The translations under genes were made by a program, and so were the position numbers. A DNA stretch of 64,000 nt from Gnetum montanum. Its lineage: Eukaryota > Streptophyta > Gnetopsida > Gnetales > Gnetaceae. The DNA lies in assembly GCA_015680685.1 (NCBI GenBank), contig MNCI01023910.1:102058-166057 (forward strand), read 5' to 3'. Below the pieces are notes generated by a model that was not told the origin of the DNA, made no database searches, and saw only the letters and a program-made list of their open reading frames with translations. Below, one piece after another: positions 21,193 through 32,405 of this stretch. How positions within the stretch are numbered: the stretch's first letter is position 1; every line of letters starts with the position of its first letter.

Positions 21193-24100
21193 TTGCCTGA
21201 GAACATCGAACAATACTCATCACCTCATTCTGCTCTCTGTTTATTAGCAGGAGAAAGCCTGATGGATTGTCAGCATCTATCCACACTGTTAATCATCGAT
21301 GGGCCATATGGAAAGATCGCAAGGGACATTGACATAAATCTCATCCACTTAAGTTTATCAACAGATGATGCAGTCATAGCCTCAACAAAGCAAACGCTAG
21401 ATAACTATAAAGGTATGACAAAGCCCCTTGACATAGAAGCTGAAAACATCACCGAAGACCCGTTTACCGAAACCCCCATCACCATGCCCGATGGAGAAAT
21501 TAAAATATTAAAACTAAGTACATTATTGCAACCTCAACTGGCCAAAGACCTAGAGAATGTGCTTAGGGACAACATAAAGGCATTTTCTTGGTCATACATA
21601 GACATGCCTGGGTTAGATCCTCGAATTGTTTAGCACAACATTATCCTTGATCCAAGATTGAGGCCGGTAAAGCAAAAAGCACGAAAGGTTAAACCTGAGG
21701 TGGCATTGGTAGTTTGCCATGAGATCACCAAACTTTATTAGACTGGTTTCATCCGAGCTATCGATTACGCCGAGTGGGTATCCAACATGGTTATTGTCCT
21801 GAAAAAGAATGGAAGCATTCACCTATGCATCGACTTCCGCGATCTTAACGTTGCAACCATAAAAGATGATTTTCCCCTACCCAGCATCGATCAACTCATT
21901 GACTCGACCGCTGGACATGCCCTATTATCTTTTATGGATGGCTTCTCAGGATACAACCAAATACGTATTAACCCGGAGCATCAACTCCAGACTACCTTTA
22001 TGACACCATGGGGAACCTTTTGTTATACAATGATGTCCTTCGGCCTCAAGAACGCTGGGGCCACATATCAACGAGCGATGACATTCATCTTTAGCGATTA
22101 TATGTTACACTCGCTCAACGACTACGTGAACAACATTGTGGTTAAATCAAAGACATCAGAACAACATGTACAAGATCTTGACTTAGTACTAAAACGTTGT
22201 TTAAAATATGAGCTGAGACTTAACCCAAAGAAATGTGTCTTTGGAGTCAAAACAGGAAAAATGCTTGGGTTCATAGCCTCAGAAGCAGGAATACGAGTAG
22301 ACCCCAATAAAGTTAAGGCCATAACAAACTTAAAACCACCTAGCAACCTTACCGAACTTCGAGGCCTACAAGGTAGATTACAGTTCATCAGAAGGTTCAT
22401 AGAAAAACTAACAGACAAATTAAAACCTATGAATCACTTGTTACGCAAGAACATCCATTTTGAATGGACTCCACAGTGCCAAGAAGCATTCGATAATATT
22501 AAAACGGCACTTGCCCGACTACCCACGGTTTATCCACCTCAAAATGATAAACCATTTTACATCTACCTCGCAACTGCAAATTCGTCGATCGCGTCTATGC
22601 TTTGCCAAAAACAAGATGACAAAACCGAAGTCCCCGTCTATTACTTAAGCCACGCATTAGTTGCCCACAAGAAAAAGTATAACGAGGTGGAGAGGTCATG
22701 TTTAGCTTTAGTCTTTTCTCTAAGAAAATGGCGAAATTACCTCTTCTGTAATCAAGTTAACATAATCTATAAGGATAATGTACTTAGAGCAATTATAGGA
22801 AACATTTACGAGACAAGTTGGATAGCTCGTTGGAAAGCCATGATAGCCGAGTTTGACCTGCATTACATAGCGCAATCATCAGTTAAGGGTCAAGCCATCG
22901 TGAATCAAATGACCACGTCACCAATGCATGATCAAGCAACAATAGAGCCAGAATTCCTGGATGAAAATATAAGCGCAATAGACATAGTACCCAATGACTA
23001 CGACACCATTCTAAACTTTGATGGAGCATCCACCTCTCGAGGGGGAAGTGCTACCGCTATCATCACCTATCCCTCCCGGGAAATCAGACCCTTTGCTTAT
23101 CGTTTCAACTTTCACTGTACCAACAACATAGTAGAGTACGAAGGTCTCCTCAGAGGTCTCACGGCAGCACTAGCTTCAAACATCACACGACTGGTGGTCA
23201 GAGGAGATTCACAACTAGTCTTAAACCAAGTCACAAATATTTATACATGCAAAGCGCAACATTTACAGCCATACTGTGACTTGGAAAAACACTTAATGAA
23301 GCGATTTGAAAACATCGATGTGCAACACATCTCTAGAAACGACAATACCATCGCAGACACACTGGCCACATTAGCATTAAACATATCACCTGACATGTTC
23401 CATACATTACCAAGCTCCATAATCAGTTGTGCTGAACCAATAACCGATACTCTTGACACGTTGTCGATTGCATCCGTTAGTACAACACACGTGATAGAAT
23501 GGTACGATGACATAAAAGAGTACCTTCTACCCGGTGAAACACCACAACACTTAATGAACGCACAAAAAGATGCGGTACGAAAACATTCTAAACAATATGC
23601 ACTGGTAGGGGAAACATTGTGTCGTCGATCCTACGAAGGCATATTGCTAACATGCGTTAGTAGTACTGATGCCCAAACCATCATTGAACAGATACATGAT
23701 GGACTATGCGGAGGACACATTGCACCAAAAGCAATGGCAATGAAAATAAGGCGCTTAGGCTATTATTGGCCACACATGGAGTATGACTGCCTTTCCAAGG
23801 CTAAAACATGTAGTACCTGCCAAAGACATAGTAATCTAATCCATGTCCCACCAAATGAGTTGCATATGGTGCAAATCATGTGGCCCTTTCAAAAGTGGGG
23901 GTTGGACCTTATCGGACCAATAACACCCTCATCTTCTGCAGGGCATAGTTTCATCATAACCGCAATAGAATACTTCACGAAGTGGGTAGATGTTGTTCCC
24001 CTTCGAAAGACTACATCTAAACACGTATGCAACTTCATTCTCGAAAACATTATAACCCGTTTTGGCATTCCCATGACAATCATCACTGACAATGGGCCAC

Positions 24101-24738
24101 AATTTAGCAGTGCCAAAACCAAAACTTTCTGTGAAAGTCTGGGGATCAAAAACTCATTCTCATCCCCTTATTACCCTCAGAGCAATGGGCAAGCAGAGGC
24201 AACCAACAAAACCATCATCACTATACTTAAAAAGACGCTTACCCAAAGCAAGAGAAGATGGCACGAACAATTGGTATACGCATTGTGGGCATATCGTACT
24301 ACACATCGAACTTCAACAGGTAAAATTCCATATAGTCTTGTTTATGGTTCAGAAGCTGTTTTACCTCTTGAATTACAGGTACCATCTTTAAGGATCACAC
24401 TCTCTAGACTCCTGGACGAAGAGCAAAACAATGATCTACGCATCATTGACTTAGATTCAGTGGAGGAGGAACGCATACGTGCACTCGATCAGATCGAATG
24501 GTACCAAAAATAGCAATGACAGCGCCATCGGCACGACATTCATAAGTGTCCCATCAAGGAAGGTGATCTTGTACTTAAGGCCATCCGGGAACACCCAGAT
24601 AAATTCTCAGCCAACTGGGAAGGGCCCTACTTGGTCACTAAAGTATACGATAATGGAACATTCAAGTTAGCTGATATGGAAGGGCATGAGCTTGCAAATC
24701 CTACTAATCACTTGTTCTCGAAACCGTTCCATATTTGA
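21193..24738 (+). pseudogene. pol: pol of B1 (RT, RNase H, archaeal-type RNase H, integrase)
   Basis: One frame runs from about 21193 to a TGA at 24736-24738, with stops at 21631, 21739, 24511 and 24517. Domains: pre-RT linker with FSWSYIDMPGLDP; RT (about 21780-22350) with FMDGFSGYNQI and active site YVNN at 22123-22134, where YVDD is expected; the usual Ty3/gypsy RNase H (22450-22900); a second archaeal-type RNase H (23000-23380) starting NFDGAS; integrase with HHCC finger (23690-23830, ending CSTCQRH), catalytic residues in LDLIGP, TDNGPQF and NGQAEA, and the C-terminal GDLVLK/NWEGPYLV segment beyond the late stops. The two RNase H domains define the Tat lineage. Both catalytic Asp codons of RT are changed, so it is inactive. 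Confidence 0.93.
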
Positions 24739-24759
24739 GTACAAGCTCAGGTACGTGTG

Positions 24760-25125
24760 AGTCCTAGAGTCGCAACTATAAACTGATACCATAGCTCGTC
24801 CTGGAATCATGACAATAAACTGATACCATAGAACAGTCCTGGAATCATGACTTAAAACTGATACCATAGCTTGTCCTGGCATCATGACGATAAGCTGATA
24901 CCACGCCGTGTTCGCAATGACTATAAACTAACATCCGTTCGGCACGACAGTAAACTGCCACAGTCCCACTCGCTAGAGTCTGCTAAGACTATAAACTGGT
25001 TTGCCTCTTCACAGTCCGCTAAGACTAGAAATTGGCAATGCACCGTCCTCCACGACGCTAAACGGGAAATTTCCAATGGGTCATGACATAAAACTAACCC
25101 ATGATAGTCCGCTAAGACTATAAAC
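24760..25125. repeat. TTAAACT-type minisatellite array 3
   Basis: About nine units of roughly 37 bases directly after pol, first as ATCATGACNATAAACTGATACC, then as GCTAAGACTATAAACTGG. The shared core with arrays 1 and 2 is a G-A/C-C/T followed by (T/A)TAAACT. Confidence 0.75.
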
Positions 25126-25139
25126 TGGCAAGTTCATCT

Positions 25140-26194
25140 CTATTTCTTCAATCTATGGATGCATTCAAACTTCATCAGAATCGCTGCATCGCTCGCCATC
25201 GACCGATCCTCACAACTTTGCTGCCAGCCATATACCGTGCCAGACATCTCATCCAGTGCCTTTGTTTCATCAGTTGTTGTTTAAGTCTAAGCTTGCTTAC
25301 TCACCCATGGGTTTCTTGTTCTCTTGGAGTTGTGTTTGTAGAATGACACTCAGAGGTGTTCGTACAAGAATGCACTTTGTCATAAGCAGCAAGGTGAGGC
25401 GATGTTCACAACACACGTGGCAAGACTAAATCAAGCCATTCACTAGTACATCCCCATTTCCCAGCCTATTTCCTATCTATTCACCAGCATACTCCACTTA
25501 GCCACACCTCTGGTACACCCAGTACACTCAAAACTTTGAGTACACTATTGCGCACTGTAACACTTTTAAGCATTTGCAACACACAACATAGCACTTGAAC
25601 ATGAGTACAAGATCAAAACATTTTCTTCCTAAAAAAAATCATACTCATGTCTCTTCCCACATAAAACACAAGACGAGACGACAGTTGTCTTGAAAACAAA
25701 TACTCATGTCAAAAATAATCGAGTGACATCCCGTTGCATGGCTTTGGCCCTCCGCCAACAAGCTTCCCCCTAAAACACTAAACAAGGGCCCTGTTCCTCC
25801 AAAGAATGCAACACATCATCACGTGGCTTTGGTTTCACCAACAAGTCCTCTTGGACACTAACCAAGAGTGTTGTTTCGCCAAAGGACGCACATCGCATGT
25901 CTTGATTCTGAGTCTGCTAAATAATGGCTATTGACAAGGATCAGCATGATACACACCAGCGCATCCCCTTTACCAAGCACAATCCCTTGATCAGTTCCCA
26001 ATCCCCACAGTTTCCCTTTCTCTATTAGATACAAATTCCATTTCCCGCGATTCCATGTACTACTGAACACGGTACGATGGTGTATAGGCAAGTGGCAAAG
26101 GACAAAGTCTTTATCGAGTTGCTTATGGTGTTTTGCATTTCTTTGTTGACGCTTCTCAAGTCGATTCCTCCAAGCGTCAACAAAGAGGAGCCAA
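25140..26194 (+). other. 3' non-coding region and polypurine tract of B1
   Basis: There is no sense gene here. The purine-rich CAACAAAGAGGAG (26178-26190) just before the 3' LTR is the likely polypurine tract. A 115-codon minus-strand frame (25858-26205) crosses this tract and the LTR edge. Its composition looks protein-like, but no family is recognised and there is no start context, so it is kept as doubtful. Confidence 0.5.
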
Positions 26195-27442
26195 TGAAAC
26201 ACCACAAAATTTCAAGCTTAGTACTTCTCCAACAAGAACCGGGCTAATTCATGACATTCCTCAGCATGGCTGAAGCTTGAGGGCCCCGCAGACAGCTTCA
26301 AGCGGAGTCGAACTCAACAAGAAGCAGGTCCCTAGGACCCACAGACGACTACGGCATCTGCTATCAAACCTGGTAACTTCGAAGCTTGAAATACTTAGTT
26401 TACACTGTGTTTTCAGCATATACACCCAACGTATATGCCCGATGTTCTCAGCGTATACGCCCAGCGTATATGCCCTAGGTTGCATTCACAGCATACACGA
26501 CCAGCGTACACACCTCACAAGTACGTTCAGTAGGTACAACTGATGAATATGCCCGGCATGCAATCCCCGAAGACGGCATGGAAACAGCACTGCAAAGCAA
26601 GATTTGGCACAAGGTAGCAACTCACACAAACAGAGCAACCATCAGCGTATACGCTGGGCGTATACGCTTGGCATCCATCAGCGTATACGCCCAACATCCA
26701 CAGCCTATACGCCCAGCGTATACGCCTGCCTGATATAGCGTATACGCCCAGCAGATGTAACATGTTGTATACTTGTAAATTTTTATCCTTTCACACCCGG
26801 TCAACGTGCCACGTGTCACCCAACTCGAGTCTAGCATCAAAACCTGTATGAAAACCCCAATTTTTCACTAGATCAGGAGGTCGACAATTCTAAACAAACT
26901 AGAGAGAAAAACAGAGATGCTGAGAACCAGAGCAGAGAACCTTATACGCTAAACTACCCTGTACGCTGAGCATACAGCCTCTATGTTGTGCCTACAGTGT
27001 GAACTAGCCCACAGTCATCCCTGCATCCACCAGGGCTTTTCGTCTATCTTGTGTCAAAGACACAACTACGTTAGACCGGTGCATTGTAACTCTCATTTTG
27101 AAATACCATTGTTACATTTTCTTTCTAAAATCTGTTACAGTTTGCATTAATTGTTGCATGTATTCTGTTTACGCTCTTTTACGTTTACACTTTGTTCACA
27201 TCAGTTACGCTGTTTACGCTCTGTTTTATGCCTGTTACGCTGTTCACGTATAACCCAGCGTATAGCACCTCGATGTACGTTTGGGGAAATCCTTGCCTGA
27301 TCCGTGTGAGGACCACTCAAGGTACTCTGCCTTCATTCATTCCAGCTCGCCCTCAAGTGAAGGTAGGGTCTTCTATGCATGTCCGAATATCTCCAAGTCT
27401 CTGTTTCCTTCCAGCTGGAGACCAACGATTTCGGACGGTACA
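26195..27442 (+). repeat. 3' LTR of B1
   Basis: Starts TGAAACACCACAAAATTT and ends GGTACA. AGCGTATACGC(T/C) motifs cluster at 26410-26520 and 26640-26760. The TATA position reads TGTATGAAAAC, a mutated form of the TATAAAAG in the solo copy. It aligns along its length with 9418-10439 and, reversed, with 29424-30656. Confidence 0.9.
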
Positions 27443-28314
27443 AGGACCAAATTGTGAGTTTTTGAAGCCTGTGAACATGTACAAGTGCTGCCTATCCCTG
27501 GGGGTTGCTCAGATGTTGAAGAAGATGCCTGAAAATGGTTGATTTATCCTATTTTTGTTTGGTCACACTGTGCAGCATGACCTTAGCGTGACCCCAGCAT
27601 GACCAAGATAAAATGACATATTTGAAGCTCAAATCTTGATTTTCTAAAGCCTGAGAGTCAGTACAGTTGTTGCCTATCCCCTGGGGATTAAGTTCATGTC
27701 AAAACTGGACCTGAAACTACTTGATGTGACCTGTTTTTGCTTGGTCACGCTGTGCAGTGTGACGTCAGCGTGACCAACTAAAAGTGCCATTTTTGAGGCC
27801 TAAATTTTGATTTTCTAGAACATGTACAATTGTTGCCTAGCTCCCAGGAGTTAAATTCATGTCAAAATTCTGCCTAGAGGGGCCTGAATTGAGCTGTTCT
27901 TGTTTGGTCATGCTATGGTCACACTATACAGTGTGACCTCAATGTGACTAACTGAAAGTGGCTCAAAACATGTGATTTTGAGCTCAAATTTCAAGGTTCC
28001 TATGCTAGGAGCTGCAGGAGACTCCGGTGATGCTCAAGGGAGGTCTGCATGCCTAAATTCGGCCTATTTGGACACAATTTTGGGGCTCCAAATTTTGGTC
28101 ACGCTAGTCATACGCTAGGTAATGTGACCAAAGTGTGTGTGACCAAACTTGCACCTTTTTGGGCCTGAAACCCTTAATTCTTGATGCTGAGACTTGTTGT
28201 AGTCATTTGTGGGCCCCTGGGGGACCTTGCTTGCTCCATTGTGGGCCATTTGAGGTTGCTTCAGAGGCTCACAAGTCATCTAGAAGTGTTACTAGAATTT
28301 TTGTGGTGTTTTCA
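27443..28314 (-). repeat. GGTCACGCTG tandem array of solo LTR S (outer part)
   Basis: At least three units of about 180 bases (27540-27960) each contain a TTGGTCAC-CTGTGCAG-TGACC palindrome-like core, then a TTTGAGG/GCTCAAATTTTGATTTTC phrase and TTGTTGCCTA. One unit includes TGACGTCA. The outer 200 bases lead to the LTR end at 28314. Confidence 0.7.
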
Positions 28315-28319
28315 ATGAG

Positions 28320-29423
28320 GATGTGCTTGATTGATTGCTACAAATAGGACAAGTAATAACATCCATATTTGACATCCCTAAGGATGTTACAAGAATTCAA
28401 TCAAACCTCATTTTCACCAAAGAAAAGCTAGTCTTGACAGAGGTGAAGGTTGAGCATGTTGAAGTAGAGGTGCAAAAATTGCAATAAAGGCTCATGACCC
28501 TGCAAGCAGCACAGCGGGACCCTTTACAATTTGTTCCCACAGATCAGCTAGATAGTTTCAAAATTAAGCAACTAACCAAACTACTAATGAAGAATAAGAA
28601 AGTGGCAGAAGAAAAAGAGAAGGTTGTTTGGGATGCCTCTGCAGCACATGCGCAAACTCATGCACATACCAAGGCACTCAAGGCCTTATAAGAGGAAAAC
28701 AAGTAGCTTGTTGTTGACAACCTTCGATTAACCTATGTGGAGAAGCAAAAGAATGTTCTCAAAGAATATTTTCATCAGTTATGAGAACAATTCATCTAGG
28801 TCAACCAAGATATGAGCCGTTTAGCCAGAGAGAATTGAACCCTCTCAATGGAGGAGGTATGCACCATCCACCAAAAGACAGCTATTGAAATAAGCGCATG
28901 GCAAAATGAGGCTAAACGGCATGAAAACCTAAAGGAGCACTTCTGGGACCAAGTGGGGATGTACAAATAGATCCTTGAGAAGGAGATCCATATGGCCAAG
29001 GCCCACATCAATGCTATCAGTGCTAACCACACTAACTAGCGGGCCATATTGGACATATATGCCTTTGCCCACCAGGTGGAAGTTAAGAATCGGGACCTGC
29101 AAATCCAGGATCTTACAGAATACATGGAGTTGGCAAACCTGCAGTATGCCAACCTTACCATGTTAACAGCAGGGCACCCTAGGATAGAGCTCAAACAATA
29201 GGTAGCTACCACCTACAACAAATATGAAACAGAATTTGCAAAACGCAAGAAGATATTGCAAAAACTGGAGATTGCAAATTCTGAACTTGAGGTGGTGAAA
29301 GTAAGCTACCAAGGACAAAAAGGTGTCGTAATAGATTTGGCTCGATGGCTTGTAGATTTTCAAGAATACAAAGACAAAGCCAAAGCCTACGAGGAGGAAC
29401 AACGAGTGTTTGCGGTTTAGTAT
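28320..29423 (+). pseudogene. ORF2 of A1, coiled-coil part
   Basis: Resumes in frame after S, one base past the duplicated ATGAG, and runs 368 codons to the next insertion. It is rich in Lys/Glu/Gln/Leu heptads (for example 28540-28690 and 28960-29340), as in A2 (59310-58200). Several stops are present. It ends in the target duplication AGTAT. Confidence 0.72.
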
Positions 29424-30656
29424 TGTACCATCTGAAATCGTCGGTCTCCGGCTGGAAGGAAATAGAGATCGTGGGATCGCAGGACACACACAGAAGACCC
29501 TACCTTCGCCTGAGGACGAGCTGGAATGAACGAAGGCAGAGTACCTTGGGTGGTCCACAAGCGGATCAAACAAGGATTTCCCCGAACGTACACCGAAGTG
29601 CAATACGCTGGGTTATATGTGAATGGCGTAACGGGCATAAAATAGAGCGTAAACAGCGTAACAGATGCGAACAAAACGTAAACGTACAAGAGCGTAAATA
29701 GAATACATACAACAATTAATGCAGACTGTTATAGATTGTGGGAAGAAAATGTAACAATGGCATATCAAAATGACAGTACAATGCACCGGTCTAATGTAGT
29801 TGTGGATTGACACAAGGCAGACGAAAAGCCCCGGTGGATGCAGGGATGACTGCAGGCTGGTTCGCACTGTAGGCACAGCGTAGAGACTGTATGCTCAATG
29901 TACAGGGTTGTCCAGCGTATACAGTTTTCTGCTCTGGTTCTCAGCTTCTCTGCTCTCTGGTTTGCTCTAAAATTTTGCCAATCGACCTGGATCTCGTAAA
30001 AAATTGGGCTTTTATACAGGTTTTGGCGTTAGACTCGGGTTGGGGGACACGTGGCGTGTTGACCGAGTGCAAAAGCATAAAATTTACAAGTGTACAATAT
30101 GTTACATTTGTTGGGCGTATACGCTGTATCAGGTGAGCGTAGACTCTGGGCGTATACACTAGGCGTATACACTGGATGTGCTGGGCGTACGCGAACTTGG
30201 GCGTAGATGCTGTGGACGTTGGGCATATACGCTAGGCGTATATGCTGGTAGTGGCTGGGCGTATACGCTGCTGGTTGCTGGGCGTATATGTTGATGGTTG
30301 CTACCTTGTGCCAAATCTTTCTCTGCAGTGCTGTTTCCATGCCGTCTTTGAGGATTTCATGTCGAGCGTATACATCTGTTGTACCTGCTAAGCGTACATG
30401 TGAGGAGTGTACGCTGGGCATGTACACTGAATGTCTACGCTGGGCGTATACGCTGAGGATGTCAAGTGTATACGTTGTGGATGTTGACTTGAGCGTATAC
30501 GCCTAGCGTATACGCTGACACTGCATACTTGGTGAAAATTATCTTGATCTCCGAAGTTGCCATGTGTAACACCAGATATAGTTGTGGTCGTCTGTGGGTC
30601 CCAGGGACCTGCTTCGCGTTGGAGAAGTACTAAGCTCGAAATTTTGTGGTGTTTCA
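29424..30656 (-). repeat. Solo LTR of the B family inside ORF2 of A1
   Basis: Reverse complement of the B1 LTRs, with clean ends and flanking 5-mers AGTAT (29419-29423) and GGTAT (30657-30661). A2 and C have the uninterrupted site (A2 reads GTGTGGTATGTCAAAGCC, minus strand), which confirms the insertion. AGCGTATACGC motifs cluster at 30110-30520, with a TATA box TATAAAAG (minus) at 30009-30016. This is the only B-type LTR here with an intact TATA box. Confidence 0.9.
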
Positions 30657-30661
30657 GGTAT

Positions 30662-30940
30662 GTCAAGGCAAATCAAATATTTCTACAACTACCCTACCCA
30701 TGGGAGGTGCTGACTCCATCAAATGTCGGATGATTAGCATGGACGGCACAAGATCCCTGGACCAAAGAGGAGAAACTCTAGACCATACTTCAATGCCATC
30801 AAGTCCCAAGACCTAGAGCACAAGACAAGGGGAAAGCACCTATGGAGGAGCCACCGCCACCAGGAACTACATTTTGTGTTGTGTCTCAATTTTGTTTTGA
30901 TTCCACACTGTGGCATAAACCCATTCTCACCATTCAATAA
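30662..30940 (+). pseudogene. ORF2 of A1, C-terminal part
   Basis: Continues the same frame after the solo LTR. It includes the conserved end DKGKAPMEEPPPPGTT (about 30824-30871), which in A2 is followed directly by TGA. Here that stop is lost and the frame runs to about 30940. Two stops precede it. Confidence 0.7.
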
Positions 30941-31007
30941 TCCCGTACCTATCCACTGTGTAATCAATGGAGCTTGTTCTCACTGTAACTCGAGGATGAG
31001 TTTTCAT

Positions 31008-31022
31008 TCAGTCGTGGGGGTA
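31008..31022 (+). promoter_or_regulatory. Polypurine tract of A1
   Basis: AGTCGTGGGGGTA abuts the 3' LTR start TGATGAG. The same tract precedes the 3' LTRs of C (43177-43190) and A2 (57802-57814, reversed). It would prime plus-strand synthesis. Confidence 0.75.
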
Positions 31023-31812
31023 TGATGAGTTGCCATTTTAGTTAACCGCGATAGCGCGTACGCGATATCATAGCATGTTTCCTCATCTATAAATAAGAGG
31101 TAGATAGTTCTGATAGGCAGTTTTTCAGTTCTTAGTTTAAGTGTTAAGTTTTATGTAGTTCTTCTCTTAGCCCTTCTCTTCCAGTGTATGCTCGGAGTGT
31201 GGTGATTGTAATTGTACGACATCCTTATTCGAGTGTGACGTACTTGGACACGCACATGATCGGCAATAAAGATCGAGATTACTTCATCATTGCAGCATCC
31301 ACTTAGCTTAATTATTTATTTAATTGTTATTTACTACTTTCCTAGTTAACATCTCTTCACCCTTATCTCCTATTAAATGCGGAATGAGTACAACTTAATC
31401 ATGAGCATTCAAGTGTGATTACTTGGTAACCTAGTAGCGTACTTAGGCCATGCGCTTGGTAATCCCAGTCGTAGTTGTGCACAAGGTCCAAGATGTGTAC
31501 GGATGATTAAGGAACGGATACTCATCGCACTTAGGCTAGTTAGATTCTCTCTCTCTCTCTCCCCTAGTTTAATTAATATTATTTTCCATCATACTCAGGA
31601 GTAGTACTAGTGTAGAAACACATCATATACCTCACTCTAGACTAAACCATACGTGACAAAGCTAATACTAGTCCAGGTGGGAAGACAGCAAACTATGACC
31701 TAAGAATAACTGTCTAGATACCACAACTAGTCCGTCTGCGGAGTTCGACCGGATCGTGCGTGAAATGCTTGTATTCGTATGGTTGAGTGTAGGGGTACCT
31801 TGCCACTCATCA
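31023..31812 (+). repeat. 3' LTR of A1
   Basis: Matches 1712-2511. It keeps better palindromes at its start (GCGCGTACGCGATATC, 31052-31067) and TATAAATA at 31088-31095. It ends CACTCATCA, then the flank GTAAT. It lies about 0.6 kb upstream of the TIM8 start codon, in the same orientation. Confidence 0.9.
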
Positions 31813-32405
31813 GTAATGCTTAGTTACAAGTCTAATTTAGGGTGTCGAAACTTGACATAAGTGAAACATAGGTATATCTTAAGATATATAATCTAATTAG
31901 AATTTTATATAAGTCAGCATTGCCCATTGGAATTGAACCTATGACCTAGAGCTTCCAAATCATGTGTCTTACAAGTCTAGTTTAACTATATATCTTAGGG
32001 GTAAATGCTCTTTATAGGGAAAAAGAAAAAAAAAATGGCGTTAATGACTCAAAGATGATAAAGAGCTGAGCCTAGAAGCAACAATTAGCCATAGCCCAAC
32101 ATTAAGGTAGTTCAGTTTCTTTTTAAAAAAATCAAAATATAAAAATATAAAAAATATAAAAATAAACAATAAGCAATAGAAACGATACTCTCTTTTGTCC
32201 TGTGCTTGCCCGATTGGTACTTATTATTTAGGCTGTTCCTGCAGCTTGGCCGTGTTTGCGATTGTTATGCGTTCTCTCCGGTCGTACGAAACCGTCACAC
32301 ACTGTTTACCTTGACACACATTATCTTCCCAGAAGAGAATTTCAGCACATTGGAACACAGCACAAAACAAAGAAAGGAATTTTTATTTCCTAGTTGCTAG
32401 ACACC
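31813..32405 (+). promoter_or_regulatory. Upstream and 5' leader region of TIM8
   Basis: The first 180 bases are host DNA with a tRNA-like repeat piece in reverse. After an A-rich stretch (32120-32175) the base composition changes to a mixed promoter-like region. The leader AGTTGCTAGACACC precedes the ATG. No TATA box is clear. Confidence 0.4.

Larger units (their letters stand above)
9418..27442 (+). mobile_element. Tat-lineage Ty3/gypsy element B1 with antisense gene
   Basis: An 18.0-kb element flanked by LTRs of 1022 bp (9418-10439) and 1248 bp (26195-27442). The flanking 5-mers are AGGCC (9413-9417) and AGGAC (27443-27447), differing by one base. The order is PBS, repeat-rich leader, gag-protease, TTAAACT array 1, antisense eight-exon gene, TTAAACT array 2, pol (RT, RNase H, archaeal-type RNase H, integrase), TTAAACT array 3, polypurine tract. 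The second RNase H places it in the Tat lineage (Ogre/Retand relatives). Every gene has stops, so this copy is dead. Confidence 0.9.
8004..28314 (-). mobile_element. Long solo LTR 'S' inserted in ORF2, itself split by B1
   Basis: The insert is bounded by a perfect 5-bp duplication, ATGAG (7999-8003 and 28315-28319). Read on the minus strand it starts TGAAAACACCACAAAAATTC and ends GTACA, the same end motifs as the B-family LTR. Only one LTR is present: 28314 down to 27443, then 9417 down to 8004 once B1 is removed, about 2.28 kb. The U5-side portion (8004-8400) resembles the B LTR, while U3 is different and filled with GGTCACGCTG-type repeats. A TATA box (TATAAATA, minus) lies at 8578-8585. 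ORF2 of A1 resumes in frame at 28320. Confidence 0.85.
1712..31812 (+). mobile_element. Athila-like pol-less LTR retrotransposon A1
   Basis: Two direct LTRs (1712-2511 and 31023-31812), both starting TGATGAGT and ending CA, flank an interior with PBS, gag, a long spacer, ORF2 and a polypurine tract. The flanking 5-mers GAAAT (1707-1711) and GTAAT (31813-31817) differ by one base and are a plausible aged target duplication. Without the inserts at 8004-28319 and 29424-30661 the element is about 8.5 kb. No protease, RT, RNase H or integrase sequence is present between gag and ORF2, so it could move only with pol supplied in trans. The Athila assignment rests on the PBS style, the gag and the relative D, and is inference. 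Confidence 0.88.
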
